Assembly (NCBI RefSeq): GCF_000161835.1 | Contig: NZ_GG697169.2 | Span: forward strand, 1,606,418 to 1,670,417 | Source of the DNA: Thalassobium sp. R2A62 | GTDB taxonomy: Bacteria > Pseudomonadota > Alphaproteobacteria > Rhodobacterales > Rhodobacteraceae | Direction of reading: 5' to 3' | DNA length: 64,000 bases | Shown: in pieces, positions 34,308 through 44,495 of the stretch | Position numbering within the stretch: the stretch's first letter is position 1 | How the letters are laid out: each line of letters begins with the position of its first letter | The notes under the pieces: generated by a model | Told to the model about the DNA's origin: nothing | Database searches by the model: none | The model's input: only the letters and a program-made list of their open reading frames with translations | Position numbers and translations under genes: made by a program

Positions 34308-34903
34308 TGGACCAAGTTAAATTCACCGCGATGAAAGATGGCGACAAAGAAGATTACGACTTTCTGACCAAGCACGAGATTGAACACACCAAGGGTACCG
34401 CCGACCGTTTGCTGACTGCTCTTGTGGCATTAGACGAAGGTCTATCTGGCTATCAAATCACCCGCCTTGGCCACTCTTTGCAATCCGCGACCCGCGCGGA
34501 ACGGGATGGCGCCGATATCGATTGGGTCGTCTCAGCGCTGTTGCATGACATCGGCGATATCTTTGCCCCCTATAATCATGACGAATACGCGGCAACAATT
34601 CTCAAGCCATTTGTACGCGAGCAATGCACTTGGGTTGTGGAAAAGCATGGCGACTTTCAAATGGTGTATTACGGCGAACATGTCGGAGCTAACCCTGAGA
34701 AACGTCAGCAATACGCAGGCCACATGTACTTTGACGACTGTGCAACCTTTTGCGAGCGCTGGGATCAATCCTCTTTTGACCCCAACTACGAGCACTTTCC
34801 GCTCGAGCATTTCCGCGACCGCGTCCACGACGTGTTTGCCCGCCAAGCCTATGATCCTGACGTGATCAAAGCTGGCATGCGTATGCCTCTGGTTCAGGGC
34901 TAG
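34307..34903 (+). CDS. HD-domain protein, PhnZ/TmpB-like mixed-valent diiron oxygenase candidate
   Basis: A 198-residue HD protein. Metal ligand pattern: His56 in GHSLQSATRAERDGAD, His80-Asp81 in ALLHDIGD, His91 in YNHDEY, His114 in VEKHGDF, and an Asp in FCERWDQSSF. The GHSLQ...RDGAD block and the RWDQ block closely resemble PhnZ, in which they bind two irons. The Glu of PhnZ seven residues before the first His is Tyr here, so the substrate may differ. The start at 34307 overlaps the dioxygenase stop (TGATG); a GTG one codon earlier is possible. Annotated often just as a phosphohydrolase. Confidence 0.78.
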   Translation: MDQVKFTAMKDGDKEDYDFLTKHEIEHTKGTADRLLTALVALDEGLSGYQITRLGHSLQSATRAERDGADIDWVVSALLHDIGDIFAPYNHDEYAATILKPFVREQCTWVVEKHGDFQMVYYGEHVGANPEKRQQYAGHMYFDDCATFCERWDQSSFDPNYEHFPLEHFRDRVHDVFARQAYDPDVIKAGMRMPLVQG

Positions 34904-34968
34904 CTTCCCCCTTTCCCTTGGCCTGTCAAAACGCTATCTCAGCCTGAGACATACTCAGGATCTTAATC

Positions 34969-37893
34969 ATGCCCCTCGACAAAAATTTTGACGCCACTAT
35001 CGCCGAACCTCGCCTCTATGACGCTTGGGAAAAAGCTGGATGTTTTGTCGCGGGCGCGAATGCTAAGCCCGAGGCATCGACCTACTGCATCATGTTGCCA
35101 CCACCGAACGTCACTGGCGTTCTACACATGGGCCACGCGTTCAACCACACTTTGATGGATATTCTGATCCGTTGGAAGCGGATGCAGGGGTTCGATACGC
35201 TGTGGCAACCCGGTCTCGATCACGCCGGCATCGCAACTCAGATGGTTGTCGAACGTCAGTTGGCAGAAGCAGGCAGCCCCGGCCGTGTCGAATTGGGCCG
35301 CGAGGCTTTCACTCAGAAAATCTGGGAATGGAAAGAAGAGTCTGGCGGCACGATTGTGGCCCAAGACAAACGTCTTGGCGCATCGATGGACTGGTCGCGG
35401 CTTGCCTTTACGATGGACGGTGCACCGGGCCAGCCCGGTGGCGCGCAAGGACCTGATTTCCACGACGCTGTCATCAAGACCTTTGTCGAGATGTATAAAA
35501 AGGGTCTGATTTATCGCGGCAAGCGCTTGGTCAACTGGGACCCCCATTTCGAAACTGCGATTTCCGACCTAGAGGTCGAAAATATCGAAGTCGACGGCCA
35601 TATGTGGCATTTCAAATACCCACTCGCTGGTGGCCAGACCTATGAGTACGTCGAAAAAGACGAAGATGGGAACGTCACGCTGTCCGAGACGCGTGACTAC
35701 ATCTCAATCGCGACAACCCGTCCGGAAACAATGTTGGGGGATGGCGCCGTTGCCGTGCATCCGTCTGATGAACGCTATGCACCGATCGTGGGCAAGCTGT
35801 GTGAAATCCCTGTTGGGCCAAAAGAGCACCGTCGCCTGATCCCGATCATCACGGACCAGTATCCGGACAAGGATTTTGGGTCTGGTGCGGTTAAAATCAC
35901 CGGTGCCCATGACTTTAACGACTACATGGTGGCCAAACGTGGTGGCATCCCGATGTACGCGTTGATGGATACCCGTAGCGCCATGCGTGCCGACGGCAAA
36001 CCCTACGCCGAAGAGGCCGCAGTGGCCCAAGCAATTGCAAACGGAGAGCAAAAATTCAACGAGGCAATGATCGCCGCGATGAACCTTGTTCCAGAAGCCT
36101 ACCGCGGGCTCGATCGGTTCGAAGCACGCAAGGCTGTGATCGCTGACATCACTGCGGAGGGTCTGGCTGTTATGACCACCGAAATGGTCAAAGATGAAGA
36201 AGGCAACGAAATCGAAACGATCGTGCCATTTGTCGAAAACAAAAAGATCATGCAGCCCTTTGGCGATCGTTCCAAAGTCGTGATCGAACCTGCGCTTACT
36301 GACCAATGGTTCGTCGACACCGATCAAATCGTTGGCCCAGCGCTAGACGCTGTGCGCGACGGAACCGTCAAGATCGTCCCAGAGCGCGAGGAAAAGGTCT
36401 ATTTCCATTGGCTCGAAAACATCGAACCATGGTGTATCTCGCGCCAACTATGGTGGGGTCACCAGATCCCTGTGTGGTTCGATGCGGACGGCAACCAGTA
36501 TTGCGCAGTCACCGAAGCCGCGGCCCAAGCTCAGGCAGGTGCGGATGTTGAACTGACCCGTGACCCAGACGTACTGGACACTTGGTTCTCTTCCGGCCTC
36601 TGGCCGCTCGGGACGTTGGGTTGGCCGAACGAGACACCGGAGTTGGACAAGTATTTCCCAACCTCCGATCTGGTCACCGGATCTGACATTCTGTTCTTCT
36701 GGGTTGCACGGATGATGATGATGCAGCTTGCGATGCTGACAGATGACAAACCTGCCGCCGAACGCATCCCTTTTGACACTATCTACCTGCACGGCCTCGT
36801 TCGCGATGCCAAAGGCAAGAAAATGTCCAAATCGACCGGCAACGTTATCGACCCCTTGGATATCATCGACGAATTCGGCGCAGATGCATTGCGGTTTACC
36901 AACGCGGCAATGGCCAGCCTTGGCGGGACGCTCAAACTCGACACGCAGCGCTTCACGGGCTACCGCAACTTTGGCACTAAACTGTGGAACGCGTGCCGTT
37001 TCGCTGAAATGAATGGCGTTTACGAAGGTCCACGCGTGGCGCTTGCCGATCTAATCCCACAGCAAACCGTCAACAAATGGATCATTGGTGAGACTGCCAA
37101 AGTCCGTGAAGAGGTGGATGCAGCCCTCGCCGCCTACCGGTTCAACGACGCTGCCAACGCGCTCTATGCCTTTGTTTGGGGCAAGGTTTGCGATTGGTAT
37201 GTCGAGCTGTCCAAACCGCTGCTGCAAGGCGACGACGCAGACAAACTGGCAGAAACCCAGCGCGTGATGGCGTGGATTCTCGATCAATGCCTCGTGTTCT
37301 TGCACCCGATCATGCCGTTCATCACAGAAGAACTGTGGGCAGAGACCGGTACGCGGGACGAAATGCTGGCTGTCACGGATTGGCCAACCTTTGCCGCAGA
37401 TGGTCTCGTCGACAGCGCGGCTGATGATGAAATGAATTGGGTGATTTCCCTGATCGAAGGCATCCGGTCCGCACGTGCGCAAATGAACGTGCCCGCAGGC
37501 CTCAAGGTGCCATTGGTCCAGACCGAGGCCGACAGCGCAGCCGAAACCGCATGGGCGAACAACGAGACGATGATCAAGCGTCTCGCACGCGTTGATGCGA
37601 TGACCGTGAGCAGCGAAACGCCCAAAGGTGCGCTAACCGTGGCCACCACAGGTGCGACCTTTGCATTGCCTCTTGCTGACATCATCGATGTTGACGCTGA
37701 AAAGGCGCGTTTGACCAAGAACCTAGGCAAGCTAGCCAAGGAATTGGGCGGCCTACGTGGACGCTTGAACAATCCAAAGTTCCGCGAAAGTGCCCCAGAC
37801 GAGGTTATCGCCGAGGCAGAGGGCAACTTGGCCCTGCGCGAAGAGGAAGAAGCACAGCTCAATGCTGCGCTCGACCGTCTGAACGAAATCTAG
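34969..37893 (+). CDS. valS: Valyl-tRNA synthetase
   Basis: A 974-residue class I synthetase charging tRNA-Val. HIGH motif in [18 protein letters not shown], editing (CP1) domain with [17 protein letters not shown] and the [10 protein letters not shown] segment, KMSKS in [16 protein letters not shown], anticodon-binding domain and a C-terminal coiled coil rich in Glu/Lys/Leu (about 900-974). Full length for the family. It stands alone, although in many relatives it neighbours the TolC/PopZ-like genes found here 12 kb away. Confidence 0.96.
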   Translation: MPLDKNFDATIAEPRLYDAWEKAGCFVAGANAKPEASTYCIMLPPPNVTGVLHMGHAFNHTLMDILIRWKRMQGFDTLWQPGLDHAGIATQMVVERQLAEAGSPGRVELGREAFTQKIWEWKEESGGTIVAQDKRLGASMDWSRLAFTMDGAPGQPGGAQGPDFHDAVIKTFVEMYKKGLIYRGKRLVNWDPHFETAISDLEVENIEVDGHMWHFKYPLAGGQTYEYVEKDEDGNVTLSETRDYISIATTRPETMLGDGAVAVHPSDERYAPIVGKLCEIPVGPKEHRRLIPIITDQYPDKDFGSGAVKITGAHDFNDYMVAKRGGIPMYALMDTRSAMRADGKPYAEEAAVAQAIANGEQKFNEAMIAAMNLVPEAYRGLDRFEARKAVIADITAEGLAVMTTEMVKDEEGNEIETIVPFVENKKIMQPFGDRSKVVIEPALTDQWFVDTDQIVGPALDAVRDGTVKIVPEREEKVYFHWLENIEPWCISRQLWWGHQIPVWFDADGNQYCAVTEAAAQAQAGADVELTRDPDVLDTWFSSGLWPLGTLGWPNETPELDKYFPTSDLVTGSDILFFWVARMMMMQLAMLTDDKPAAERIPFDTIYLHGLVRDAKGKKMSKSTGNVIDPLDIIDEFGADALRFTNAAMASLGGTLKLDTQRFTGYRNFGTKLWNACRFAEMNGVYEGPRVALADLIPQQTVNKWIIGETAKVREEVDAALAAYRFNDAANALYAFVWGKVCDWYVELSKPLLQGDDADKLAETQRVMAWILDQCLVFLHPIMPFITEELWAETGTRDEMLAVTDWPTFAADGLVDSAADDEMNWVISLIEGIRSARAQMNVPAGLKVPLVQTEADSAAETAWANNETMIKRLARVDAMTVSSETPKGALTVATTGATFALPLADIIDVDAEKARLTKNLGKLAKELGGLRGRLNNPKFRESAPDEVIAEAEGNLALREEEEAQLNAALDRLNEI

Positions 37894-37903
37894 TGTTTTG
37901 GAT

Positions 37904-37926
37904 GCGGCGCGGGGGTTCTGCGCCGC
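37904..37926. terminator. Hairpin between valS and the Tat peptide gene
   Basis: GCGGCGC and GCGCCGC form a perfect 7-bp stem over a 9-base loop, 11 bases past the valS stop and touching the end of the convergent gene. There is no T run directly behind it; possibly a bidirectional transcription stop. Confidence 0.5.
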
Positions 37927-37927
37927 T

Positions 37928-38092
37928 TCAGCGAAATACGATTTTTTCTACTGCGCGCATCATGCCCATAGATTTGTCATAAACCAGCGTCAGAATGGGC
38001 CGTCCCTTGACGCCCACGACAGGTGCGATGCGGGCCGTGACGGCCGCGGCTCCGGTTGACGCGAGAAATCCACGGCGGGTCAACTTTTCCAT
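37928..38092 (-). CDS. Tiny Tat-signal protein, unknown function
   Basis: A 54-residue protein whose N-terminus is a twin-arginine signal (MEKLTRRGFLASTGAAAVTA). Only about 30 residues follow, containing RPILTLVYDKSMGMMRAVEK. Proteins of this type are rare: most of the product is signal. The ATG at 38092 is chosen because the RR motif then sits at residues 6-7; an upstream ATG at 38125 overlaps the Fur-box-like palindrome. It may be a small exported subunit or peptide linked to iron supply. No family recognised. Confidence 0.6.
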   Translation of the reverse strand: MEKLTRRGFLASTGAAAVTARIAPVVGVKGRPILTLVYDKSMGMMRAVEKIVFR

Positions 38093-38109
38093 TCGAATGC
38101 TCCTTTTTT

Positions 38110-38124
38110 TGAGAACGATTCTCA
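38110..38124 (-). promoter_or_regulatory. Fur-box-like palindrome
   Basis: TGAGAAC G ATTCTCA: a 7-1-7 inverted repeat close to the Fur consensus half TGATAAT. It lies 18 bases upstream of the ATG of the tiny Tat protein, within its presumptive promoter/leader. Iron-dependent repression is the inference. Confidence 0.5.
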
Positions 38125-38188
38125 TGTAGGGTCACTTTGTTCGATTTCAAACTTGCCGCCTTGGACCAGTTGGGCCACCTTCGCGCCT

Positions 38189-39298
38189 ATGACCCAGCCC
38201 CAACTCACACCACTCGCACAAAAGCTTCCTTCGACGGTTCCATTTGTCGGCCCTGAAACCCAAGAACGCGCACGCGGCTCGGTCTTCAGCGCCCGCCTAG
38301 GTGCGAATGAAAGCAGCTTTGGCCCCAGCCCCCTTGTGATTGCCGCGATGCAAGCCGCGGCGTCTGATACGTGGATGTACGGTGATCCTGAAAACTACGA
38401 TCTGCGTAGCGCTCTTAGCAGAGCCTACGGCACCCCGATGGAAAACATCGTTGTGGGCGAAGGGATCGACGGGCTTTTGGGATATTTGGTGCGGCTTTTC
38501 ATTTCGGATGGAGACGCCGTTGTAACGTCTGCAGGCGCCTACCCCACATTCAACTATCATGTCGCTGGATTTGGCGGCGTGGTCCACGCTGTGCCCTATC
38601 GCGACGACCACGAGGACCCAGCCGCGTTGATCGCCAAAGCAATCGAAGTTGGCGCGAAACTGATTTATTTCGCCAACCCCGATAACCCAATGGGCACGCA
38701 TCATTCTGCCGAGACTGTGCTTGAGATGATCGCCAAAGTCCCCAGCGACTGCCTGCTGATCTTAGATGAGGCATACGTCGAACTCGCCCCCGAAGGGACG
38801 GCGCCCACTTTCGATCCAAACACTCCCAATGTCATCCGCATGCGCACGTTTTCCAAAGCCTACGGCATGGCAGGCGCGCGCGTTGGACATGCCATCGGAC
38901 CAGTCGATCTGATCACCGCATTTGGCAAAATCCGCAATCATTTTGGGATGAGCCGGATCGGTCAAGCCGGTGCACTAGCTGCAATCGCTGACACAGCCTA
39001 TTTGGAAGACATCCGTGGGAAGGTGGCTGCCGCACGCGGTCGTATCTCACAGATCGCCGCGGACAATGGTCTAAGCATCATTCCTTCGGCGACAAACTTT
39101 GTCGCTGTGGATTGCGGTCAAGACGGCGATTTTGCGCGGCGTGTCTTGGCAGAACTCATCGCGAGAGATCTGTTTGTGAGGATGCCGTTTGTCGCACCCC
39201 AAGATCGGTGCATTCGGGTCAGCTGTGGAACACCGAGCCAAATGGATCAACTGGCCGCTGCTTTGCCCGAGGCCTTGATCGCTGCACGGTCCAGCTAA
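38189..39298 (+). CDS. PLP-dependent aminotransferase, HisC-like
   Basis: A 369-residue class I/II aminotransferase related to histidinol-phosphate aminotransferase. Visible are LGANESSFGPSPLVIAAM at the N-terminus, NPDNPMGTHHS, LILDEAYVELAP (the Asp and Tyr contacting PLP), and the Schiff-base Lys in RTFSKAYGMAGARVGHA. The C-terminal Arg is in RCIRVSCGTPSQMD. The start at 38189 is taken because the upstream codons look unrelated. It lies outside a his operon, so substrate may be another aromatic or phosphorylated amino acid. Confidence 0.85.
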   Translation: MTQPQLTPLAQKLPSTVPFVGPETQERARGSVFSARLGANESSFGPSPLVIAAMQAAASDTWMYGDPENYDLRSALSRAYGTPMENIVVGEGIDGLLGYLVRLFISDGDAVVTSAGAYPTFNYHVAGFGGVVHAVPYRDDHEDPAALIAKAIEVGAKLIYFANPDNPMGTHHSAETVLEMIAKVPSDCLLILDEAYVELAPEGTAPTFDPNTPNVIRMRTFSKAYGMAGARVGHAIGPVDLITAFGKIRNHFGMSRIGQAGALAAIADTAYLEDIRGKVAAARGRISQIAADNGLSIIPSATNFVAVDCGQDGDFARRVLAELIARDLFVRMPFVAPQDRCIRVSCGTPSQMDQLAAALPEALIAARSS

Positions 39299-39301
39299 CA
39301 C

Positions 39302-40534
39302 TTATCCGCAGCAGCTGTTGCCAGGCGCACCACATTCCGAGAGTTGATCACCCGCATGATTGGCCAAAACAGTGGCGGCAGCTTCGATCGCCCCCCGCCC
39401 GTGCGGGATATTCAGCGCCTTGAGCCCCGCATCCAGGGTCGCGAGAACACCCATCACCATATGTGAGTTCACATGCCCCATATGCCCAATTCGGAAATAG
39501 GCATCTTGTGGTGCGCGGCCCAGCCCAATTCCTAACGTGACACCCGCATGGTTCTCCATCCAATTGCGCAGGCGGTCCCCGTCAGGAGATCCGATTTCAA
39601 GCGATGTGACAGCGTGACTTCGTTGCGCCTCGATCGGTACATTTAGTTTGAGCGGTCCATCTTGGTTCCAAACATCAACTGCGGTCCAAATCACCCGTGC
39701 AAATGTTTCATGCCGCGCCCAGACATTTTCCAATCCTTCATCATGGATCATATCGAGCGCTGCCCGCAGGCCGTAGATGTGATGTGTCGGCGCTGTACCG
39801 TCAAAATACTGATAGTATTCATCTGGATCTATTCGAGGACGCCAATTCCAATAGTGCGTCACACAGTCAGCTGTGTCGCGCGCTGCATTCGCTTTGTCAT
39901 TAAAGAACACAAATCCAACGCCCGGAGGCGTCATTAGCCCCTTTTGCGAAGCCGTGACCATGACATCGACGCCCCATGCGTCCATCTCGAACCGGTCGCA
40001 ACCCAACGATGCGATGCAATCTGCGAGCAAGAGCGCGGGATGCCCTGCCGCATCGATCGCCGCTCGGACGGCGGCGACGTCTGATTTGACGCTGGTTGAC
40101 GTATCTACAAACACAGACAGAACCGCTTTGATCTTACCTTGGGTGTCCGCGCGCAAATGCTCCGTGACCAGCTGTGGGTCGATGTCGCTCGTCTGGCCGA
40201 ACTCAATCAGATCAACAGTGATGCCCATTTTGGATGCAATCTCTCCCCACCCGTGCGCAAAACGACCAGTGGCCAAAACCAGGACCGTGTCGCCACGCGA
40301 CAATGTGTTGGCGAGAGCCGCCTCCCAAACCCCATGTCCATTGCCAATATAGATCGCGGCATGATGCTCAGTTCGGGCAACCTGTTTGAGATCAGGGATC
40401 AAAGATGCCGTCACATCGTGCAATTCACCCGTATAGATATTCGGTGCTGCCCTGTGCATCGCTCGCAAGACAGAATCTGGCATAACAGATGGGCCCGGAA
40501 TGGCGAGATAACGGCGGCCGTTGGCAAGTGACAT
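39302..40534 (-). CDS. Class V aminotransferase (serine/alanine-glyoxylate type)
   Basis: A 410-residue PLP enzyme: RRYLAIPGPSVMPDSVLRAM at the start is typical of alanine/serine-glyoxylate aminotransferases, followed by DCIASLGCDRFEMDAWGVDV (PLP ring contact) and the Schiff-base Lys in MVTASQKGLMTPPGVGFVF. Cys-rich tail (QLSECGAPGNSCCG). The convergent end is 3 bases from the HisC-like gene. In roseobacters such enzymes act in the serine cycle or taurine/sulfonate metabolism; which is not shown. Confidence 0.85.
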   Translation of the reverse strand: MSLANGRRYLAIPGPSVMPDSVLRAMHRAAPNIYTGELHDVTASLIPDLKQVARTEHHAAIYIGNGHGVWEAALANTLSRGDTVLVLATGRFAHGWGEIASKMGITVDLIEFGQTSDIDPQLVTEHLRADTQGKIKAVLSVFVDTSTSVKSDVAAVRAAIDAAGHPALLLADCIASLGCDRFEMDAWGVDVMVTASQKGLMTPPGVGFVFFNDKANAARDTADCVTHYWNWRPRIDPDEYYQYFDGTAPTHHIYGLRAALDMIHDEGLENVWARHETFARVIWTAVDVWNQDGPLKLNVPIEAQRSHAVTSLEIGSPDGDRLRNWMENHAGVTLGIGLGRAPQDAYFRIGHMGHVNSHMVMGVLATLDAGLKALNIPHGRGAIEAAATVLANHAGDQLSECGAPGNSCCG

Positions 40535-40711
40535 AGCAATGCGCTCTTTCGTTGGGGTCAACAAACCCTACGCCCCATTTTGGCGAGGTCAATCGCTTGA
40601 CGAGAATGTTTTGTGATAGACCACATCACAATCGGACGACGGGTCATCCTTGCCGCGCCTTGCCACATAGAACCACAACCACTACATCGGCACGAAGCAA
40701 AGGATAGGGAC

Positions 40712-41404
40712 ATGCTAGGCCGCACCTCGACCAAATACCGCAGATGGCGCAACGAAATGCGCGATCAGTCCGAGCAAGAGTGGGCGACGCCTGAAGGAAA
40801 ATCCCAAGCGTGGTGGCATGATATGCTGTTCGACCACGCTTATTTGCGCAAATTCTGGACTAATTTCCGCACCTTGGACACCGGCGTCTACCGGTCAAAC
40901 CACGGTGACGCCGCTCGATTTGGCGCTGATATTGACCGCCTTGGGCTGAAAACAATCATCAACCTGCGTGGTGCAAGCAAAGCCGGCCACTACTACGCCG
41001 AAAAAGAGCTGTGCACAGCTAAAGGTATCACATTGATCGATATCCGGTTAAACGCACGCAAAGCCCCCCGGCAACAGGCCCTTCTAGATCTTGTCGATGC
41101 GCTAGAAACCACTGAACGACCTGTTTTAATTCATTGTAAATCTGGCGCTGATCGCGCCGGACTGGGATCTGCCCTTTACCGAATGATCGTGATGGGTCAC
41201 CCTACCAAAGATGCCAGATCAGAGCTTTCCTTTCGCACGCTACATGTTCGCAAATCCTCAGCAGGGATCATGGGGCATGTGCTCGATGTTTATGCCGCTG
41301 ATACGGCTGACACCTCGCTGCCTTTTCGCGACTGGGTCGCTCAAAACTATGATCGCGAACGCATCAAGGCCAGCTTTCGTGCACTCACGTGGTGGCAAAG
41401 ATGA
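40712..41404 (+). CDS. Tyrosine/dual-specificity phosphatase family protein
   Basis: A 230-residue protein with the Cys-x5-Arg phosphatase loop in LIHCKSGADRAG and a preceding general-acid region INLRGAS. Short TNFRTLDTGVYRSNHGD stretch typical of bacterial phosphatases of this group. The start at 40712 follows AGGATAGGG. It overlaps the ABC exporter gene by 4 bases (ATGA). Together with an MsbA-like exporter it may act on a lipid or envelope phosphate (inference). Confidence 0.8.
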   Translation: MLGRTSTKYRRWRNEMRDQSEQEWATPEGKSQAWWHDMLFDHAYLRKFWTNFRTLDTGVYRSNHGDAARFGADIDRLGLKTIINLRGASKAGHYYAEKELCTAKGITLIDIRLNARKAPRQQALLDLVDALETTERPVLIHCKSGADRAGLGSALYRMIVMGHPTKDARSELSFRTLHVRKSSAGIMGHVLDVYAADTADTSLPFRDWVAQNYDRERIKASFRALTWWQR

Positions 41405-43158
41405 CTGATCAAACTCGCGACAACAGATCGTTGTTCAGATGGCTGTGGTCCACCTACCTCAGCCGATACAAATGGATCATGTCCATCGCCTTCTTGTTGA
41501 TGGCGATCGAAGGATCGATGCTGGGCCTGCTCAGCTACATGCTACGCCCCATGTTCGACACCGTGTTTGTCGAAGGACGCGAGGGCGCTGTTTGGGTCGT
41601 TGGCTTTGTCATCTTAGGTATCTTTTTTACCCGTGCCATCACATCGGTCGCGCAGAAAATTCTGATCACCCTTGTCGCACAACGCAGTGTCGCCGTGATC
41701 AAAAACGATCTGGCCAGCCACCTAATGACATTGGACACCGGTTTTCACCAAAAAAACCCACCTGGGTATTTGATTGAACGGGTCCAAGGTGACGTGAGCG
41801 GCGTGGCCAAGATCTGGTCTGCGCTGATTACCGGTGCTGGACGCGACACAGTCGCGCTGATTTCGCTGATCATCGTCACACTAACGGTCGATTGGCGCTG
41901 GACCTTGGTCGCTGTAATGGGAACCCCTCTGATGGTTCTCCCTGCCTACCTCGCCCAACAATATGTGCGCAGCAAATCAAAGATCGCACGCGAAGTGGCG
42001 GGTAAGATGTCGCTGCGTCTGGATGAAGTGTTCCATGGCATCAATCCGATCAAACTGAATGCATTAGAGACCTATCAATCTGGTCGCTATGCCGCCCTCA
42101 TCGACAAACGGGTCGAGGTCGAAGTCAAATCAGCAATGGGTCGCGCATTTATCCCAGGCCTGGCCGATATCATGGCAGGCATCGGTTTCTTTGCTGTGCT
42201 TTTATACGGCGGCCGCGACATCATTGATGGTGAAAAATCCATCGGCGAATTCATGTCGTTCTTCACTGCTATGGGGCTCGCGTTCGAGCCGTTACGCCGT
42301 CTCGCGGGCCTGTCTGGCCTATGGCAGAATGCCGCGGCGGGGATCGAACGTATTCGCGAATTGTTCGACATGCGTCCTTCGATCACTTCGCCAGTCACAG
42401 CCAAATTAGCGCCGACAGCTCCTCCGCGCGTTGAGCTGGCAGAAACCGAACTCTTTTATGGCGACCTGCCCGTTTTGCGTGGTGCCAGCTTTGTTGCCGA
42501 GGCTGGTCAAACAACCGCCTTGGTCGGGGCATCTGGCGCAGGTAAATCGACGATCTTTAACGTGCTGACACGTCTTGTGGACCCCAACGCTGGTTCAGTC
42601 ACACTGGATGGTATCAAGCTTGAAGAAATTGGTCTCGGCGATGTACGAGCCAAGTTTTCTGTGGTGACCCAAGACGCGCTCTTGTTTGACGAAAGCATCC
42701 TAGAGAACATCGTTCTGGGCCGAACCGATGTTGACGATGCAACGTTGAAGTCCGCGCTGGATGCAAGCCATGTCACAGACTTCTTAGACAAACTGCCCAA
42801 GGGCCTCGATAGCCCTGCGGGGCCGCGGGGGTCGAACCTGTCTGGCGGTCAGCGCCAACGCGTAGCCATCGCTCGCGCACTTTTGCGTAACACTCCGATC
42901 TTGTTGCTAGACGAGGCAACATCGGCGCTGGATGCGCAATCCGAGGCCGTCGTTCAGAAAGCCCTCGAACGGCTCTCTCAGGGGCGTACAACATTGGTGA
43001 TTGCCCACCGCCTATCGACCATCCGCGATGCCGACAAGATTGTGGTCATGGACCAAGGGCGCGTCGTCGACCAAGGCACGCATACAGAGCTCTTGGCCCG
43101 TGGCGGTGTTTATGCGGACCTATACACATTGCAATTCAAAGAAGACGATGATGCGTAA
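41401..43158 (+). CDS. MsbA-like ABC transporter (fused membrane and ATPase domains)
   Basis: A 585-residue half-transporter. N-terminal six-helix exporter domain (about 20-320), then the nucleotide-binding domain with Walker A GASGAGKST, Q-loop VVTQDALLFDE, signature NLSGGQRQRV, Walker B ILLLDEATSALD and switch His in VIAHRLST. Functions as homodimer and may flip lipids such as lipid A core or export peptides. The ATG at 41401 is chosen because it overlaps the phosphatase stop; its own end overlaps the ygfZ-like gene by 8 bases. Confidence 0.92.
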   Translation: MTDQTRDNRSLFRWLWSTYLSRYKWIMSIAFLLMAIEGSMLGLLSYMLRPMFDTVFVEGREGAVWVVGFVILGIFFTRAITSVAQKILITLVAQRSVAVIKNDLASHLMTLDTGFHQKNPPGYLIERVQGDVSGVAKIWSALITGAGRDTVALISLIIVTLTVDWRWTLVAVMGTPLMVLPAYLAQQYVRSKSKIAREVAGKMSLRLDEVFHGINPIKLNALETYQSGRYAALIDKRVEVEVKSAMGRAFIPGLADIMAGIGFFAVLLYGGRDIIDGEKSIGEFMSFFTAMGLAFEPLRRLAGLSGLWQNAAAGIERIRELFDMRPSITSPVTAKLAPTAPPRVELAETELFYGDLPVLRGASFVAEAGQTTALVGASGAGKSTIFNVLTRLVDPNAGSVTLDGIKLEEIGLGDVRAKFSVVTQDALLFDESILENIVLGRTDVDDATLKSALDASHVTDFLDKLPKGLDSPAGPRGSNLSGGQRQRVAIARALLRNTPILLLDEATSALDAQSEAVVQKALERLSQGRTTLVIAHRLSTIRDADKIVVMDQGRVVDQGTHTELLARGGVYADLYTLQFKEDDDA

Positions 43159-43876
43159 AGTTCTGGAACTGACAGGATCAGACGCGACGCCATTCCTGCA
43201 AAGCCTTGTGACCAACGATATTAACAAGCGTGGGCTGGTCTACACCGCCCTTCTTACGCCACAGGGCAAATTCATGCTCGACTTCTTTGTTCTGAACCAT
43301 GACGATGCTCTCTGGATCGATGTCGCTGCTGACCATGCAGCCGGTCTGGCGCAACGCCTGACAATGTACAGATTGCGCGCAGACGTCATGATTGCCGAAC
43401 TTGATATTACCGTTTCCAGAGGCACCGGCGACGCACCGATCGGTGCGTATCCCGATCCACGTAGCCCTGCGATGGGATGGCGCGACTATGGCGAGGCCCA
43501 AGACATGCCAACCGATTGGGATGCTTTGCGTGTTGCCCAAATGGTGCCGCAGCTGGATGCCGAACTGGGACCTGACAGTTATATCCTAGAAATGGGGTTT
43601 GAGCGCCTGAACGGCGTCGATTTCAAAAAAGGCTGCTATGTTGGCCAAGAGATAGTCGCCCGAATGAAGCACAAAACTGAACTGCGCAAAGGGTTGGCTC
43701 GGGTCTCATCTAGCGAACCACTGTCAGAAGGCGCCGAGATCACGTCCAATGGCAAACCTGTTGGTACAGTCCATACCGTGAGCGGAACAAGCGCGCTCGC
43801 GTACCTTCGTTTTGATCGCGCCAATGAAATGATCTCGGACGGTATCAACGTCACACTAGAAGAACGCTCGGTTTAA
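43151..43876 (+). CDS. ygfZ: Folate-binding YgfZ/GcvT-like iron-sulfur maintenance protein
   Basis: A 241-residue protein with the YgfZ hallmark KKGCYVGQEIVARMKHK (family motif KGC-x-GQE) and an N-terminal tetrahydrofolate-binding fold (MRKVLELTGSDATPFLQSLVTND). It helps repair or build Fe-S clusters. An ATG one codon earlier at 43148 is an alternative start. Last gene of the phosphatase-exporter operon. Confidence 0.9.
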   Translation: MRKVLELTGSDATPFLQSLVTNDINKRGLVYTALLTPQGKFMLDFFVLNHDDALWIDVAADHAAGLAQRLTMYRLRADVMIAELDITVSRGTGDAPIGAYPDPRSPAMGWRDYGEAQDMPTDWDALRVAQMVPQLDAELGPDSYILEMGFERLNGVDFKKGCYVGQEIVARMKHKTELRKGLARVSSSEPLSEGAEITSNGKPVGTVHTVSGTSALAYLRFDRANEMISDGINVTLEERSV

Positions 43877-43884
43877 CCCAAAAG

Positions 43885-43910
43885 AGCCGCCCATATTGGA
43901 CGGCCCCTTC
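43885..43910. terminator. Bidirectional hairpin between ygfZ and efp
   Basis: GCCGCCC-ATATT-GGACGGC, a 7-bp stem with one mismatch, between converging genes. On the minus strand it is followed by CTTTTGGG, on the plus strand by CCCTTCTT. Moderate support. Confidence 0.5.
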
Positions 43911-43931
43911 TTAGGATAACTATGATGTCGC

Positions 43932-44495
43932 TTATGCGCGCTCGGAATATTCCATCGTCTCAGTGTTCACGACGATATCCTCGTCCTGCCCAACGAACGG
44001 CGGCACCATCACCTTTAAACCATTGTCCAAGACCGCAGGCTTAAAGCTGTTGGCCGCTGTCTGGCCTTTGACGACCGGCTCGGTCTCAACCACTTTGCAG
44101 ATGACCTTTTGCGGCAATGATGCTGACAACGCTTCGCTTTCGTAGAATTCGATGACGGCGGTCATGCCGTCCTGCAAGAACGGGCGACGATCGCCCAAGA
44201 TGTCTACCGGCAACTCGATCTGGTCGTAGGTCTCAGTGTCCATAAACACAAGCATCCCATCATTTTCATATAGAAACTGCTGGTCCTTTTGTTCGAGACG
44301 CACTTTTTCGACTTTGTCCGCAGATCTAAACCGTTCGTTAAGTTTTGATCCTGTACGAAGATTTTTTAGCTCGACTTGCGCAAAAGCACCGCCCTTGCCG
44401 GGCTTTACATGCTCCACTTTGACGGCGGACCAAAGCCCGTCGTTATGTTCGAGCACGTTACCGGGGCGGATTTCGTTTCCGTTGATTTTGGGCAT
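43932..44495 (-). CDS. efp: Translation elongation factor P
   Basis: A 187-residue [23 protein letters not shown] at the N-terminus, [15 protein letters not shown] loop whose Lys (in PGKGG) is the usual site of modification, and the C-terminal OB domain ending [24 protein letters not shown]. Relieves ribosome stalling at polyproline. Length is standard. Confidence 0.95.
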   Translation of the reverse strand: MPKINGNEIRPGNVLEHNDGLWSAVKVEHVKPGKGGAFAQVELKNLRTGSKLNERFRSADKVEKVRLEQKDQQFLYENDGMLVFMDTETYDQIELPVDILGDRRPFLQDGMTAVIEFYESEALSASLPQKVICKVVETEPVVKGQTAANSFKPAVLDNGLKVMVPPFVGQDEDIVVNTETMEYSERA

